Shown piece by piece: positions 10,338 through 20,447 of a stretch of DNA of 64,000 nt. A program made the position numbers and the translations under genes. Source of the DNA: Linnemannia schmuckeri (Eukaryota; Mortierellomycota; Mortierellomycetes; Mortierellales; Mortierellaceae). The stretch covers positions 310,001-374,000 of the forward strand of contig JANATG010000016.1 in the NCBI GenBank assembly GCA_029449235.1. Direction: 5' to 3'. Each line of letters begins with the position of its first letter. Position 1 is the stretch's first letter. The notes beneath the pieces were generated by a model. That model ran no database searches, was not told the origin of the DNA, and saw only the letters and a program-made list of their open reading frames with translations.

Positions 10338-11558
10338 GATGGCGGGCGGCTTGCAAGGTTGGTGATCCGGGATGAATGGAATGTAAGGTGATGGAAAAAA
10401 GGGAGATGAAAAAAAAAAAAAAAAAAAAGATGGGTGTGAGAGATGAATGAGAGGAAATGAGGCAGCAGGAAAAAAAAAGTGCGACGAGGCAGCAACCCTG
10501 TTCGGGATAAGGAACCATATGTTGTTTTCTCATGTGGGAGTCATCCTTCTTTTGCTTCTATTCTTCTTTCTCTCTATTTGTGCGACCAAGACCATGGTGA
10601 GTGATTTCCTCTGGCTGTTTATTCGCTTGCAATCTCACCAGTATGACATCGACCAATCGCAGCCAAGTCACGCATGAAGTTCCGCATGAATGCTCGATAC
10701 AGGTCTCCGGCCTGGACAAGGTTGTGCAATTGGGGAGTAGGATGATGGATGATCGAGCACCTCCTTAGTTACCACCAATCTTAACCATCAGCCCCATTTC
10801 CTGACAAACGAACACCTCCTGTTTCAATAGTGATCGATTTCCTGTTCCTGAATTCCTTCTGACCTGTGCACTAATAGCTCTAATTCCAAGAAGGCGACAA
10901 GGTCTCTACAGTCGTACACCCCCCCCCCCCCCAGTATTATCTGCTATAATGTAATCAGCTCTGCAGCAAAAGAGTATACTATAGGGAGGGTGCCAGAAAC
11001 GTAGTCCGAGTTCCAAGTTCCTTGTCTCTTTCTCTTGGAATCAAGTCCAGCCCTGTACAAGCCTTACTACAAAAACAGGTTCCTGTCTCCTTAATTTACA
11101 GAGATACTCGGGGAGGGGGTTTAGCTGGGAGCCCTTGGCCATTATTTCCTTTTTTGTTTTCCCACCTATCCACTTTTTTATAACAGGACTTACCTAACTT
11201 CACGTCCGTTAGTGCCCATCAAAGATAAAAACAAGTATTCATTCTCTCAACAACACCCCTCCACTTGACTACCACTCCATGCACCTAGGACATAAACTAT
11301 CTCTGTTATGTCCCTGCCTATGTGTTCCTCGTTTTATAGTACAAGGTACAACTTGGAGAGTAGACAAACACATACTGTACTTTCATGGCCGCAGCGACCG
11401 GAGGAAATGTTACTGAAAGTGGGTAAGAGGTAAAAGGAAAAATTCACACGACTGGACGAGTTAAAAAAAAAAAAGTTCAGGAAAGACAAGAATACATGCA
11501 TTATTTCATGTCATCCTGTCACGTTCGTGTGATACGGGCCAGCGATTGAAAACATCAT
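10338..11558. other. Intergenic, no gene seen
   Basis: The first 150 bp are the 5' flank of the monooxygenase gene, with an 18-bp A run near 10410. A 14-bp poly-C tract lies at 10919-10932. The remainder is A/T-rich with scattered stops in all frames and no recognisable protein or RNA. Confidence 0.5.
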
Positions 11559-11867
11559 TTATTTCGTAAAGTAAGCTGAGCATCTGCAGACACTTCTGTC
11601 ATTTTCTCTTAGAAGTACACCTCTATCTTCGGTCTTTGTACAAAAATCAGCACATTTTTGTTCAGCTTCCTTAGTTGTAAAAAGGATGCTGCATGTTACC
11701 CAGCTCGCGTGTGCAATTGAATTTCGTTCGTAGTCACATTGAACAGCACTGGCCTGAAGACTGGCGCAGAATTGCTGCTTTTTGTAACTACAAAACGGAA
11801 GCTTGCGACGCGACTCCACAACGAGGAGCACATGCGCGAGAACTAAAAGTGCTCTCCAGAGAAGCAT
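11559..11867 (-). CDS. Possible small secreted cysteine-rich protein, 102 aa
   Basis: A weak call. From the internal Met at 11867 the product begins MLLWRALLVLAHVLLVVES, a plausible signal peptide. Eight cysteines follow in about 80 residues, including the C-terminal cluster KCADFC and VCRCS. This is the general shape of fungal small secreted proteins, but no family is recognised. The frame stays open upstream to 12065, with a different, less convincing N-terminus, and a GTAAGG near 11990 could be a splice donor, so the gene model is uncertain. No TATA box or paralog supports it. It could be chance. Confidence 0.3.
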   Translation of the reverse strand: MLLWRALLVLAHVLLVVESRRKLPFCSYKKQQFCASLQASAVQCDYERNSIAHASWVTCSILFTTKEAEQKCADFCTKTEDRGVLLRENDRSVCRCSAYFTK

Positions 11868-14393
11868 ATCAAGAGGACTCCTTCCAAGTTGAAGACGAAA
11901 TTTTAGGAGGATAGAAAATAAAATTAGATTAGTCTGATATACACTACTGCTCTTGAATATAATCATGAAAGTCAAGTCAAGCAGCCTTACGTTGGCGTCG
12001 AGGATTTGCAGGCGTGCGCAGGGATGATGACGGCCCTTTGGAGGTTCGTGAATGGTCAGTGGCACTCTTGTAAGAGACTGAAAAGGAGGTTGCTTGTGCC
12101 GCGGTCTAGAGACAGTGCTTGGAATGATTGATTCTTGCAGGAGCTGCTACGAATGATGAAAATGTTGAGAGTTTTGGGAGTGCTGTTATAAGTCGGGTCG
12201 TGAGATATGAGCTAGTGTGTAAGGATGTTGAGGTTCCTGCGCTCCTTTATATACCGTATTTTTTTTGAGGTTTTGTACCAAGACAGAGAACAATGCAAGA
12301 GAACGCATTCCCGTTTGGATTGGAATCTGAAAAACCAAGGGGTTCACAAAGGAAGGAGAAGTGCCAAAAGGAGATCGAAGAAGACAGAAGTTAAGCAAAG
12401 GATATAAGAGAGCAGCAACATGAAGATCAAGAGGCTAGCGGAAGAAGAGAAGGGGTACGAGAATTAAGAGAATCAGGGACGGTACAACGCTCGGAGCATA
12501 CATGATCAGTGATCACACAGAGTCATGAATGTAGAGAGATCAAGGGCGATGCGACACAGTGGAAAGAACATGACAAGGGCGTAAATAGATCAAGATAGGC
12601 AACTTTGCTACATTAGTCTGCCTGAGCAGACAATGGTCCGAAGCTATCATTCGCTAGATTATGGCTGAACACCCCTAAGTCAGAATCCGTGCTAGAACGC
12701 GATGGTATCGCCTTCCCCGATGTCAAGTTGAATGCGAATAGATCTTCCGATCCTAAATTATACTGCACAGGGTCATAAGGCAGGACGGAAAGGGTTTGTT
12801 TAGCACCTACTAATGTTAATCAATGGTGAGTAGAGAAAGGAGGAACAGAATACTCAAGGGCAGGCTAAAAGAATAACGTCCAAAATTGAAGGCATATCGA
12901 AAAAGGACGCCAAAAGTGAACAAATATTCGGGGAGATCATTGTTAGATATCAAAGGTAGTCCGAGAGAAAAAGCTCAAAGATGAAAAAGATAAAAGATAG
13001 CAAGATAGAGTAACGAAAATAATCAAGGCAAAAAAGGATCACGAGATGAAAATGACCAAAGGAAATAATATCAAGGAATGAAGGACCAAGCGATGAAAAC
13101 ATCAAGGATAACAATAGATAAAGTGGAAGCGAAAAACTAAAGGATGCGAAAAAATCAAGGTATGAAAAAAGATGAGTGGATGAGGGATATCGGGGCATGT
13201 AAAAGACCAAGGGATGGGAAAGATCAAGACATGAAAACGATATAGGGTAATGAAAAGATCAGCGGATAGGAAAAGACAAAGGCCATAGAGAAACAAGTGG
13301 GATGCAAAAAAGATTAAGAGCAGAGAGAGATGACATTAATAAAAGAGGAAGAGATCATGGACAGAGAGAAAATGAAAAGACGGATACGAGAGCAGAGAGA
13401 GAGAAAGAACCAGAAAGAAAAACGTAGGGGAGCAGAGGCAAAAAGACGACGGGATCAAGGCGAGAGAGCGAAGGCATTAGGGATTCAGAGAAATACAGAG
13501 AGTGGCCCATTGTTATACTCCCACCACAGCGTGTTTATGATGCCAGTTGACGCATGAGTGTAGTACATCAGTTAAACGCGTCAACTATAGTCTAGAAAAG
13601 GAGAAAAAGATAATAGTGGTAAACCTAAATTCACGAGTTCACAGCGAAAGAGGCTCATTAAATGGCTTATAGCAACCAAGCGTTCATAGCGATGTCGCTT
13701 TTTGATCCTTCCATGTCGGCTCTTTCTCCTCTACTTGCAGAAGAAAACGAGGTCGCGTTTCGATGCCTTTTTACTACCTCAACTGTGGCGTATTGTTTTT
13801 ATTTTTAAGTGAATCATAAGTAGAAGAGTAACCTTGTGGTTACAATCTGCTGAGATTAGCCGTTTGTTGTAGGGTTTGTTCTACAGCATCAACAATTTTC
13901 TTTATTCTTTCGCCTATACAGTGTTCTTAGGGTATGCAGGTATGTCTTCACCCGAGTAAACGATCCACGAGCGATAAAAATCAAATGAATCAATAAGAAA
14001 AGAGAGAGCACCCCGACCCCGGTAACAGCGAGAAAAATGAGTGTACAGGTGAGGGAAGACAGACAAGGGCAGGAGAAGCTGAAGAGAACTAGGGAACAAG
14101 AGGAAGGGGCTAGAAAAGGCTGATCTTTATTGTACAGGGATCCTTGGGTATTTATGTGTGCTAAGTTACATGGTGTTGGTGCCGTGGTTAGGCAGCTAGA
14201 TGGTTTGGGTATGAAGGCGGTTAGTTATGGAGGTGGTTCATCTATTGTACTATGATCCTGTCACATGTCCGCAGGTAAAGTAAGCAATGGACAGAGTACA
14301 AAATAACGTTGTATTTATTGCGCAAAAGTATGGATAAATACCTATAGAATGGCACTGTTATACGGAGTCAGGAAAATGCAGATTGATAAGGTG
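11868..14393. other. Gene-poor stretch containing a degenerate minisatellite
   Basis: No credible protein or RNA gene is seen. The plus strand is strikingly purine-rich between about 12850 and 13500, which yields long but low-complexity charged or hydrophobic ORFs on the two strands; these are treated as by-products of the repeat. A/T-rich unique-looking sequence continues from 13560 to the end of the RING pseudogene. Confidence 0.5.
12950..13320. repeat. Degenerate ~18-bp minisatellite
   Basis: Units resembling GGGATGNAAAAGATCAAG follow one another. The clearest run is 13193-13297, with unit boundaries at about 13193, 13211, 13229, 13246, 13264 and 13282 (period 16-18 bp). More diverged units extend back to about 12950. 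The 18-bp period equals six codons, which explains the open frames here. Confidence 0.6.
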
Positions 14394-15428
14394 TTAGTTG
14401 AACTTGCAGTCGGGACATCCTCTCTTTTCCCACTTGTCGAAGCACTTATTATGGAATGTATGTCCACATGCTCGGGTCGTTGCGCCCCCATACAACTTCT
14501 TCAGACACACCGTGCAATTGTCGCTGTCGTGTATGTCGGCAGACTCAATGATCAGTCTCTCCTAGGTAGTCTGCTTATCAGAGGCAAACTGCTGGCACGC
14601 ATCCTTCCTAGCGACCTCGGTCCACTCTGACGTGTATTGTTCTCCTGACTCCTTGATGCCAAAGAATCGGTACTGACATTCCTTGAACCCAACAGTGACG
14701 GGAACAAGCTTGTCGGACTCGTAACAGACAGGGCATCTAAGGTAGGTCTCGGCGAGTTCAACAATCCCGAAACCGATGGGGCAGATAACTTTGTATTTGG
14801 GTGTGCAGGGACACCGGCACTCGACGTTGGTCCCGTTAGTAACACGACGACCGGAATAACCCTTCCTGCCCCTTGACAACTCAACCTTGCGGACATTGGA
14901 TCTGTCAAACACGTCAGAAAAAGACACCCCTCTAGGAGCAAGGCCTGGACCACCGCCACATAGACGAAGAAACAGCGACAAGCTCGACTCCTTCTGGATG
15001 CGGTAGTCGTTTAGCGTACAACCTTCCTCAAACTGATTTCCCAAAAAGAAGAGTCGTTGTTGGTCGGGTGGGATGCCTTCTTGGTCGCAGATCAGCGCCT
15101 TGAACCTGTAAATTGTAAGTTCTGATTGACACAGGATGGTAATGGTCTTGCCGGTGAGGGTTTCGACAAAGACGTGATAGGTACTTAATCTGAACTGGGG
15201 GCGATATGTGAAGATGCGACCAAAGATCCTGTAGTGGGCAATAGACATTCAGTTGTTTTCGATACGACGACCGTTGACAAAGAGCTCGTCGTGGACAACG
15301 GTTGACCAACTAAAGCCGAGCTGAGGTTGGGTGCGGTTGAGGATATCACGGATGGGCTCGACGTTGGTGTAGGGAATGGAGATGGTCTCGCCGGGTTGGT
15401 GAGCTAGGATGATATCTAAGTGTGGCAT
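14394..15428 (-). pseudogene. Ubiquitin-like/ubiquitin/RING protein, interrupted by two in-frame stops
   Basis: A paralog of the intact gene at 43353-44429. One reading frame of 345 codons runs from the ATG at 15428 to the TAA at 14394-14396, broken only by TGA at 15251-15249 and TAG at 14564-14562. Domains in order: an N-terminal ubiquitin-like region (MPHLDIIL...ELFVNGRRI); a clear ubiquitin domain (FVETLTGKTITI, EGIPPDQQRL, DYRIQKESSL, LRLCGG); a Cys-rich block (NVECRCPCTPKYKV, YLRCPVCYESDK, KECQYRF); and, only after the TAG, a RING finger (CTVC, ACGHTFHNKC, CPDC). No frameshift exists, so decay is recent or the stops are read through. The stop contexts do not match a known readthrough motif. 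The intact copy would be an E3 ubiquitin ligase. Confidence 0.82.
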
Positions 15429-16621
15429 ATTAGGTTGCTTGTTGTTATTGTCGGCTCCTACTGTCTTGGGGCGTTTTTCAGTTCGTTTGTCGGCTTTCCG
15501 TTTTTGGATGATGGTGTCCAGGGCAGTATGGCCAAGAAGTTTGCGGAAGGTGCCTTTGTGGCGGACGCAACTCCTTGCGAGGCGAGCAGAGCTCCTTGTA
15601 AGGCGTTTCTCGACCATTGCGTATCCTGCCCTGGTCGTTGGTATGTGTTGTTATTTCTGGAGGCTGTATGTGTTGGTGTTTATGAAGGTTAAGGTTGTGC
15701 TCTGAGTAAATTACTCATCTCGTCACCGTAAATATTTTTATCGCATTCAATGGTTTGTTAGGCGCCACCAAAGTCAGGATTGAGTTCATATTTTACTTCT
15801 TGGCGAACGCGCTCTTCTCCTCCCACGTCTTCTCTCTTCCTTCTTCCTTGTTCGTTCTTCTTCTCTTCCACTTTCTTCCCTTATCCCCCTTCCTTTCCCT
15901 TCGCTCTCGTTCCTCTCTCTCTCCACTCATCAATAATTATAACACTTTCTCCTTCGCTTCTTCCATCCACTCGCGATCATCTACCCTCGCGCACATCAAC
16001 AACCCGAATTCGAGGCACGGAATCGGACCAACCAGCAGACGCGCATCGGACAACTCGACCAAAATCGGAATCAGGTCACGACCTCCATAACCTCAACACC
16101 AACTGGCGCCGTGACAGCTGTCATCAAGAAGCCAGTCCAGAACAAGCATCACTCACCACAAGGCAAGTTACCATGGAGTTCATTCTGGAGGGAGGCAAGG
16201 GAGCCTACGAGAGGGGAATCAGGTTTTTCTTTGAAGGGGATCTGGGTGCTTGGGAGGGGTAGGACAGCGGCCCGTTCATTCGCGGGAGCGGATGTTGCGG
16301 GAGGGTCTAGGGGGGTCTATAGAAGGGCCGGACTGGATGTCTAACTATCATCCAGATGGGCGTATTCTACCAGGCTGGGCACGCCCTTCAACATGCAAGG
16401 GGTTGCCCAGCTTGGTCTCTTTGGTCAAAGAGGGCAGTAGCGGATTGAGCAGAGTGGAGGCGAATGTTTTGGAGGGGATATGTCCAGGAGTGGGGAGTAT
16501 TCCACTGAAAGAATAGGAGCTTCTCTACTCGTATGTTCTTTACGGCCCACTCTGCCTTTATGGCAGGGTGGTCTTGCCTTCGAGATCTCAAGGGACGACA
16601 GACCGGACTCGCCTGTTGCTC

Positions 16622-16694
16622 TACGACACCCTTCACATTCATTGTTGCGGTTGCATGCGAGTGCAATTTCCACTCTGTGACAGGGATAACAGGC
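16622..16694. repeat. Repeat copy A of an uncharacterised duplicated segment
   Basis: The core GGTTGCATG...TGCAAT...CCACTCT...CAGGGATAAC...CAT recurs in diverged form at 17722-17808. The minus strand in both copies starts an ORF with M-x-V-I-P-x-x-E-W, but the products diverge after that, so coding is doubtful. Confidence 0.5.
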
Positions 16695-17721
16695 ATCTAT
16701 ATGCTTTTCAAAGAGGGGGCTGACTCTTCTTTTGTGGGTTTCTTGTGCCTTCAGTTGAGGGAAGAAGAGAAAGATCTGCCATGGTATCGTGCAAGGAACG
16801 ACTAACATTGTCCATCTGTCGCTTTCTTACTACTTTAGGTTGAAGCTGACTTGTGGACAGGCCTAACAGGACAAGTCATTCTGCTCTCTGTTTTTTCGGC
16901 TCCGCTCTAGCCCAGCCACCTGCGAGCCAACCAGAAGGAGTGCCCCCCTCGTTCCTCTTCTTTCTCCGCCACCACTCCTTTCCTTCCTCCTCACCCCTCT
17001 TCTCTTTCTCTGCTCCCTCCTGTTTCTTTCTGTCTTTACTCCTCTCTCTTCTTCATCTTGACCGTCTTCCTTACATTCCCTCGCTCTTAGGCAAGTACTC
17101 ACAGCCACCTTTCTCTCTTACATCGTAATTCAAGATCAGCCTCAGCTTCGGAATCAATTCTTATTGACCTGTCGGAATCGGTCCAGGGTTCATGGACAAG
17201 CACAATCCAGCAACAAGCCAGCGACAAGGCAACGACAAGGCAAGTAAACGGGTTCATACTGGGATCATTTTTTTTCTTTTGCCGAGTATTCTCTGTTCAG
17301 GCTGTGGGTGGGACCTAAAGAAGGCGGTTCTTTTTTCAAGGTGTCTGAGTGTCTGGATGGAGCTGGGAGATAAACCGGCGTGGCACCACGCGCACATACG
17401 GGAGGACTATGAGTGGGAGTGCCATGGATGGGACCATTTTGGGAAGAAGGAGTCGTCTCTATTTGTAGAGGACACTTCTTTTCATTGCTATATCTGTGCG
17501 ATATTAGGGGGGGGGGGGGTGCGGATTCTGGTATTGGGGCTCTTTAGTAAGGCTATTTGAGCTGAGGTTGCGAAATGGGTGCCCTGGTGCACTCCTGGGA
17601 GTGAGGAATGCATACCAACAAGGTAGGGTTGTTCGACAAACTACAGCTCTCACCATCTGTCCTGTCAACTGGCAGGGTAGACGAGAAAACCAGTGTGCTT
17701 CAAGAGTCAGTGTTCCTTCAT

Positions 17722-17808
17722 GGTCCAACACATTCGAACAGCTCCTTACTTTCTTTGCTGTGGTTGCATGTGATGCAATCCACTCTACGGCAGGGATAAC
17801 GGACATTT
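17722..17808. repeat. Repeat copy B of the same segment
   Basis: Diverged copy of 16622-16694, same orientation, about 1.1 kb away. Similarity extends weakly on both sides. No terminal repeats or target duplication were identified. Confidence 0.5.
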
Positions 17809-18730
17809 GGGCAATCGTTGAAGAGGCGCGGTCTTCTTGGGGTTAGTAGGGTAGTCAATTGATCCCTATCCGCAATGACTATTCGATACTCCCTCGGTAA
17901 GAATATGTGGGAGAGAACAAAAGGGGAAAGTGGACCAGCACTGGGTTGATTTGTTACAGCTACTAACGACTTTATACATCTTTTTTTTTCAAGCTTGTTT
18001 AGGTCAAGAGGGAAGAGATGGAGAAGACGATCTGGTATTCTTTTCTTCTCTTTCTCTTCCCTCAGAACAACATGCGCGTATTTGATCAGAGAGACTCAGA
18101 ATAGCAACTCAGAAATACTGACGGCATCATAGACGCGAGCAGGCTGCGTATAATAAAGCATGGGATTCAACAGCATCAGGAAGAGGAGGTTCACTCTACA
18201 CGGATCTTGTTGCGACATGAGTTTTGAAGAACCCAAGATACAGTCAGTTAGAGTTCAAGGTGCTGTGCGGATTATTATACGACAGAACACTGCAAGGCTA
18301 TGCATCTAGGCCAACTGTGTATCGATCACTTTTTTCACAAGGAACAACAACTTCACCAATATGATGTCAAACAACAGCAACTGTCTGAAGGTTTTGGGCC
18401 CAAGCGCTACTTCAGCGATCCTAATCGCTTAAATCCCATATCGTCCCTTTATTATTTTTGGCACGTCGTCATCACTCCTTGTCTTCCTTTCCTCTCCTCT
18501 TTTTACTTAACTATCGTTTTCATATTTTTACATCATAAACGCTCGCTTCACTTTCCTTCCCACTGACTCTCAACTTTGGCAATTCCTCTTCTTTTACTCC
18601 CTCCCTTCATCAATCAACTCACTAATATTTGTCCCTTTCTTTCACCCTAGCATCACCTCCCACAGTTCTCATTCTACCAGACTCTCATCCCCGCCTTCAC
18701 GCGCCCAATCCTCACTTCGCCTATTTAACA

Positions 18731-20098
18731 ATGGTGCTCGTAAAGCTCGCTCACTCTCTGGATCTGCCGGAAATCAGGAATCGCATCGCCGGCTTCCTCA
18801 GCAAAAGCGACTGCATCTCGTGTATGCAAGTCTCCAAGGACTGGTTCAAGGACTTCGCAGGACTGGTCTGGAACCTTATGAGCTGTCATAAGGACGACTC
18901 TTTCTCAAGGATACCATCGGCGGTTGTTTTCAAATACGGTCATTTCATCCGCCACATCAAGCACTTGAGCCAAGGCAACGATATCATGGTACTCCAGGAT
19001 GCCAATGTTACCAAACTTAAGTGCCTTGAGTTCTTTGTCACAGACAGCAGACTATCTATGGCTCTTTTTCTGGACCTCGCTCGCCGCAACCGCGGTACAC
19101 TGACAAGCCTTGAACTTTCCTCCATGACTTCGAGACCAGAGAGGCACGAAAAACGCGAGGAAGGGGTTTACCTACCGCTCGGAGCTTTCGGCCTTGGTTC
19201 TTCCCTAACAGAGCTTTCCCTCTGTGATGTGTGTGTCACACGAGATGCCTTTTCGTCTATGTTGCAGTCGTGTCCAAGTCTTCAAGACCTCTCTTTGTGG
19301 AAAACAATGGTGGTAGCCTATACTCCATCGTTGCAACTCTTTCGTCACCATGGCCTCAAGTCTCTTTCGGCTTCTTTCTCCCAAGTGCAGTTATTTGATC
19401 GTATGCCTTCGGCGAGCCCATCTATTCTGGTCCATTTTCCGTCTCTCGAGACCTGGAAGATAAAATCATCATATTTCCCTCCTTCCTCAAAGGATATAAT
19501 GGAGCTGAAGGTCATTCTGCGGCTCAACTGCCCCCGATTGAAGAGAGTGGATTTCTTGGACGAGAATGCAGAGTTCATCACCGAGTTTTGTGACAATGCG
19601 TTCGACCGACTGGAGAGTTGCTCCTTCAGGTACAAGGAAATGAGCCCCACCGTCATGTTGAGTCTCCTCGAACATCAAACCTCGCTCACGTCTATTGTTA
19701 TGACCGCATTCTACGACACCCCCAGCCTGATCATGGGCGACAATGTCGCTAAAGCCAAGAAAACGATTGTATTTCTGTTGAGGAGCGTCCCTCATCTGCA
19801 GTACCTCTCGGCGAAGGAGCATAGAATGGATGTCAGTCTCATGGAAGGGCACGAGTTGGCCTGCTGCGATACTCTCAAGGAGCTGCGCGTGCGCTTCAGT
19901 GGATTGAGAACAGCCGCTGCTGTGGACAATTGTCTCAGAAAATTGTCTGCGGGGAAAACGGCTGGTGCCAGTCCTACGGTTAGGTCTGATGAGGGCGGCG
20001 AGTTGATCGGCGAGCACATTTGTTGCCAGCTCATGCGGTTCAAAAAGTTGAAGACTATTTGGCTTGGTACCAAGGATTACTATCTACCTACCCAGTAG
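18731..20098 (+). CDS. F-box/LRR-like protein 1 of a tandem array, 455 aa
   Basis: An F-box of about 35-40 residues near the N-terminus (LPEIRNRIAGFL, CMQVSKDWFKDFAG) should bind Skp1 in an SCF ubiquitin ligase. The rest is a leucine-rich, repeat-like receptor region expected to choose the substrate (e.g. TELSLCDVCVTRDAFSSMLQSC). The protein ends with a tail shared across the local family: CCQLMRFKKLKTIWLGTKDYY. The start at 18731 was chosen because the F-box sits about 10 residues downstream, as in the paralogs; an in-frame upstream Met at 18629 would add an unrelated segment. It is single-exon. The next gene begins 349 bp after its stop, in the same direction. The target is unknown. Confidence 0.9.
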   Translation: MVLVKLAHSLDLPEIRNRIAGFLSKSDCISCMQVSKDWFKDFAGLVWNLMSCHKDDSFSRIPSAVVFKYGHFIRHIKHLSQGNDIMVLQDANVTKLKCLEFFVTDSRLSMALFLDLARRNRGTLTSLELSSMTSRPERHEKREEGVYLPLGAFGLGSSLTELSLCDVCVTRDAFSSMLQSCPSLQDLSLWKTMVVAYTPSLQLFRHHGLKSLSASFSQVQLFDRMPSASPSILVHFPSLETWKIKSSYFPPSSKDIMELKVILRLNCPRLKRVDFLDENAEFITEFCDNAFDRLESCSFRYKEMSPTVMLSLLEHQTSLTSIVMTAFYDTPSLIMGDNVAKAKKTIVFLLRSVPHLQYLSAKEHRMDVSLMEGHELACCDTLKELRVRFSGLRTAAAVDNCLRKLSAGKTAGASPTVRSDEGGELIGEHICCQLMRFKKLKTIWLGTKDYYLPTQ

Positions 20099-20447
20099 CG
20101 CCTTTGGTCGGTCTCCCTTTTTCATTTTTTTTTTTTTTACTTTTATCGTTCCAATCTATGTCAAATAAAAAAGCCTTCTTCCTTCCCCCCACATCTTTTT
20201 CTCTTTGGTACTCTCTTTGACTACTGATCCTATCCTAATTATTTTTCTCTTTATCACTTTCGACTTTTGTTTGTTTCCGTCAGTATCGACTTTTTTTCTC
20301 TCCTTTGTACTCGTCACCATGTTTTACTTTACTTTCACCACGTCATCCGCGCGACTTTTTTCATTTCTTCACATCCTTCACACCCTCCACACCTCTCTCC
20401 TCTACCTCTGCTTCTACGCACGCTGTTTTCGCACAACTCCTCTCAAT

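Larger units (their letters stand above)
15429..18730. other. Long intergenic region with two diverged repeat copies and CT-rich tracts
   Basis: No protein gene is supported. CT-rich promoter-like stretches occur at about 15800-16000 and 16930-17100. Each is followed by an AAGGCAAGT donor-like site (near 16160 and 17240). Several hundred bp later each has a CTAAC branch-like site and a pyrimidine-tract AG (about 16802-16839 and 17966-17995). This could be two spliced, non-coding or 5'-UTR transcription units. A 13-bp poly-G run lies at 17507-17519. From 18450 the sequence becomes the CT-rich promoter of the first F-box gene. Confidence 0.4.

Noticed and set aside
12950..13557. Charged or hydrophobic ORFs in the purine-rich region (both strands)
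   Set aside because: They follow the 18-bp minisatellite and base bias; no motif or start context supports coding.
16675..16694. Resemblance of ACAGGGATAACAGGC to a homing-endonuclease (I-SceI) recognition site
   Set aside because: The match is partial, and the second copy of the repeat changes it further. Coincidence.
18629..18730. Upstream in-frame ATG extending F-box protein 1
   Set aside because: The extension is not shared by the paralogs and the F-box sits at the expected distance from 18731.
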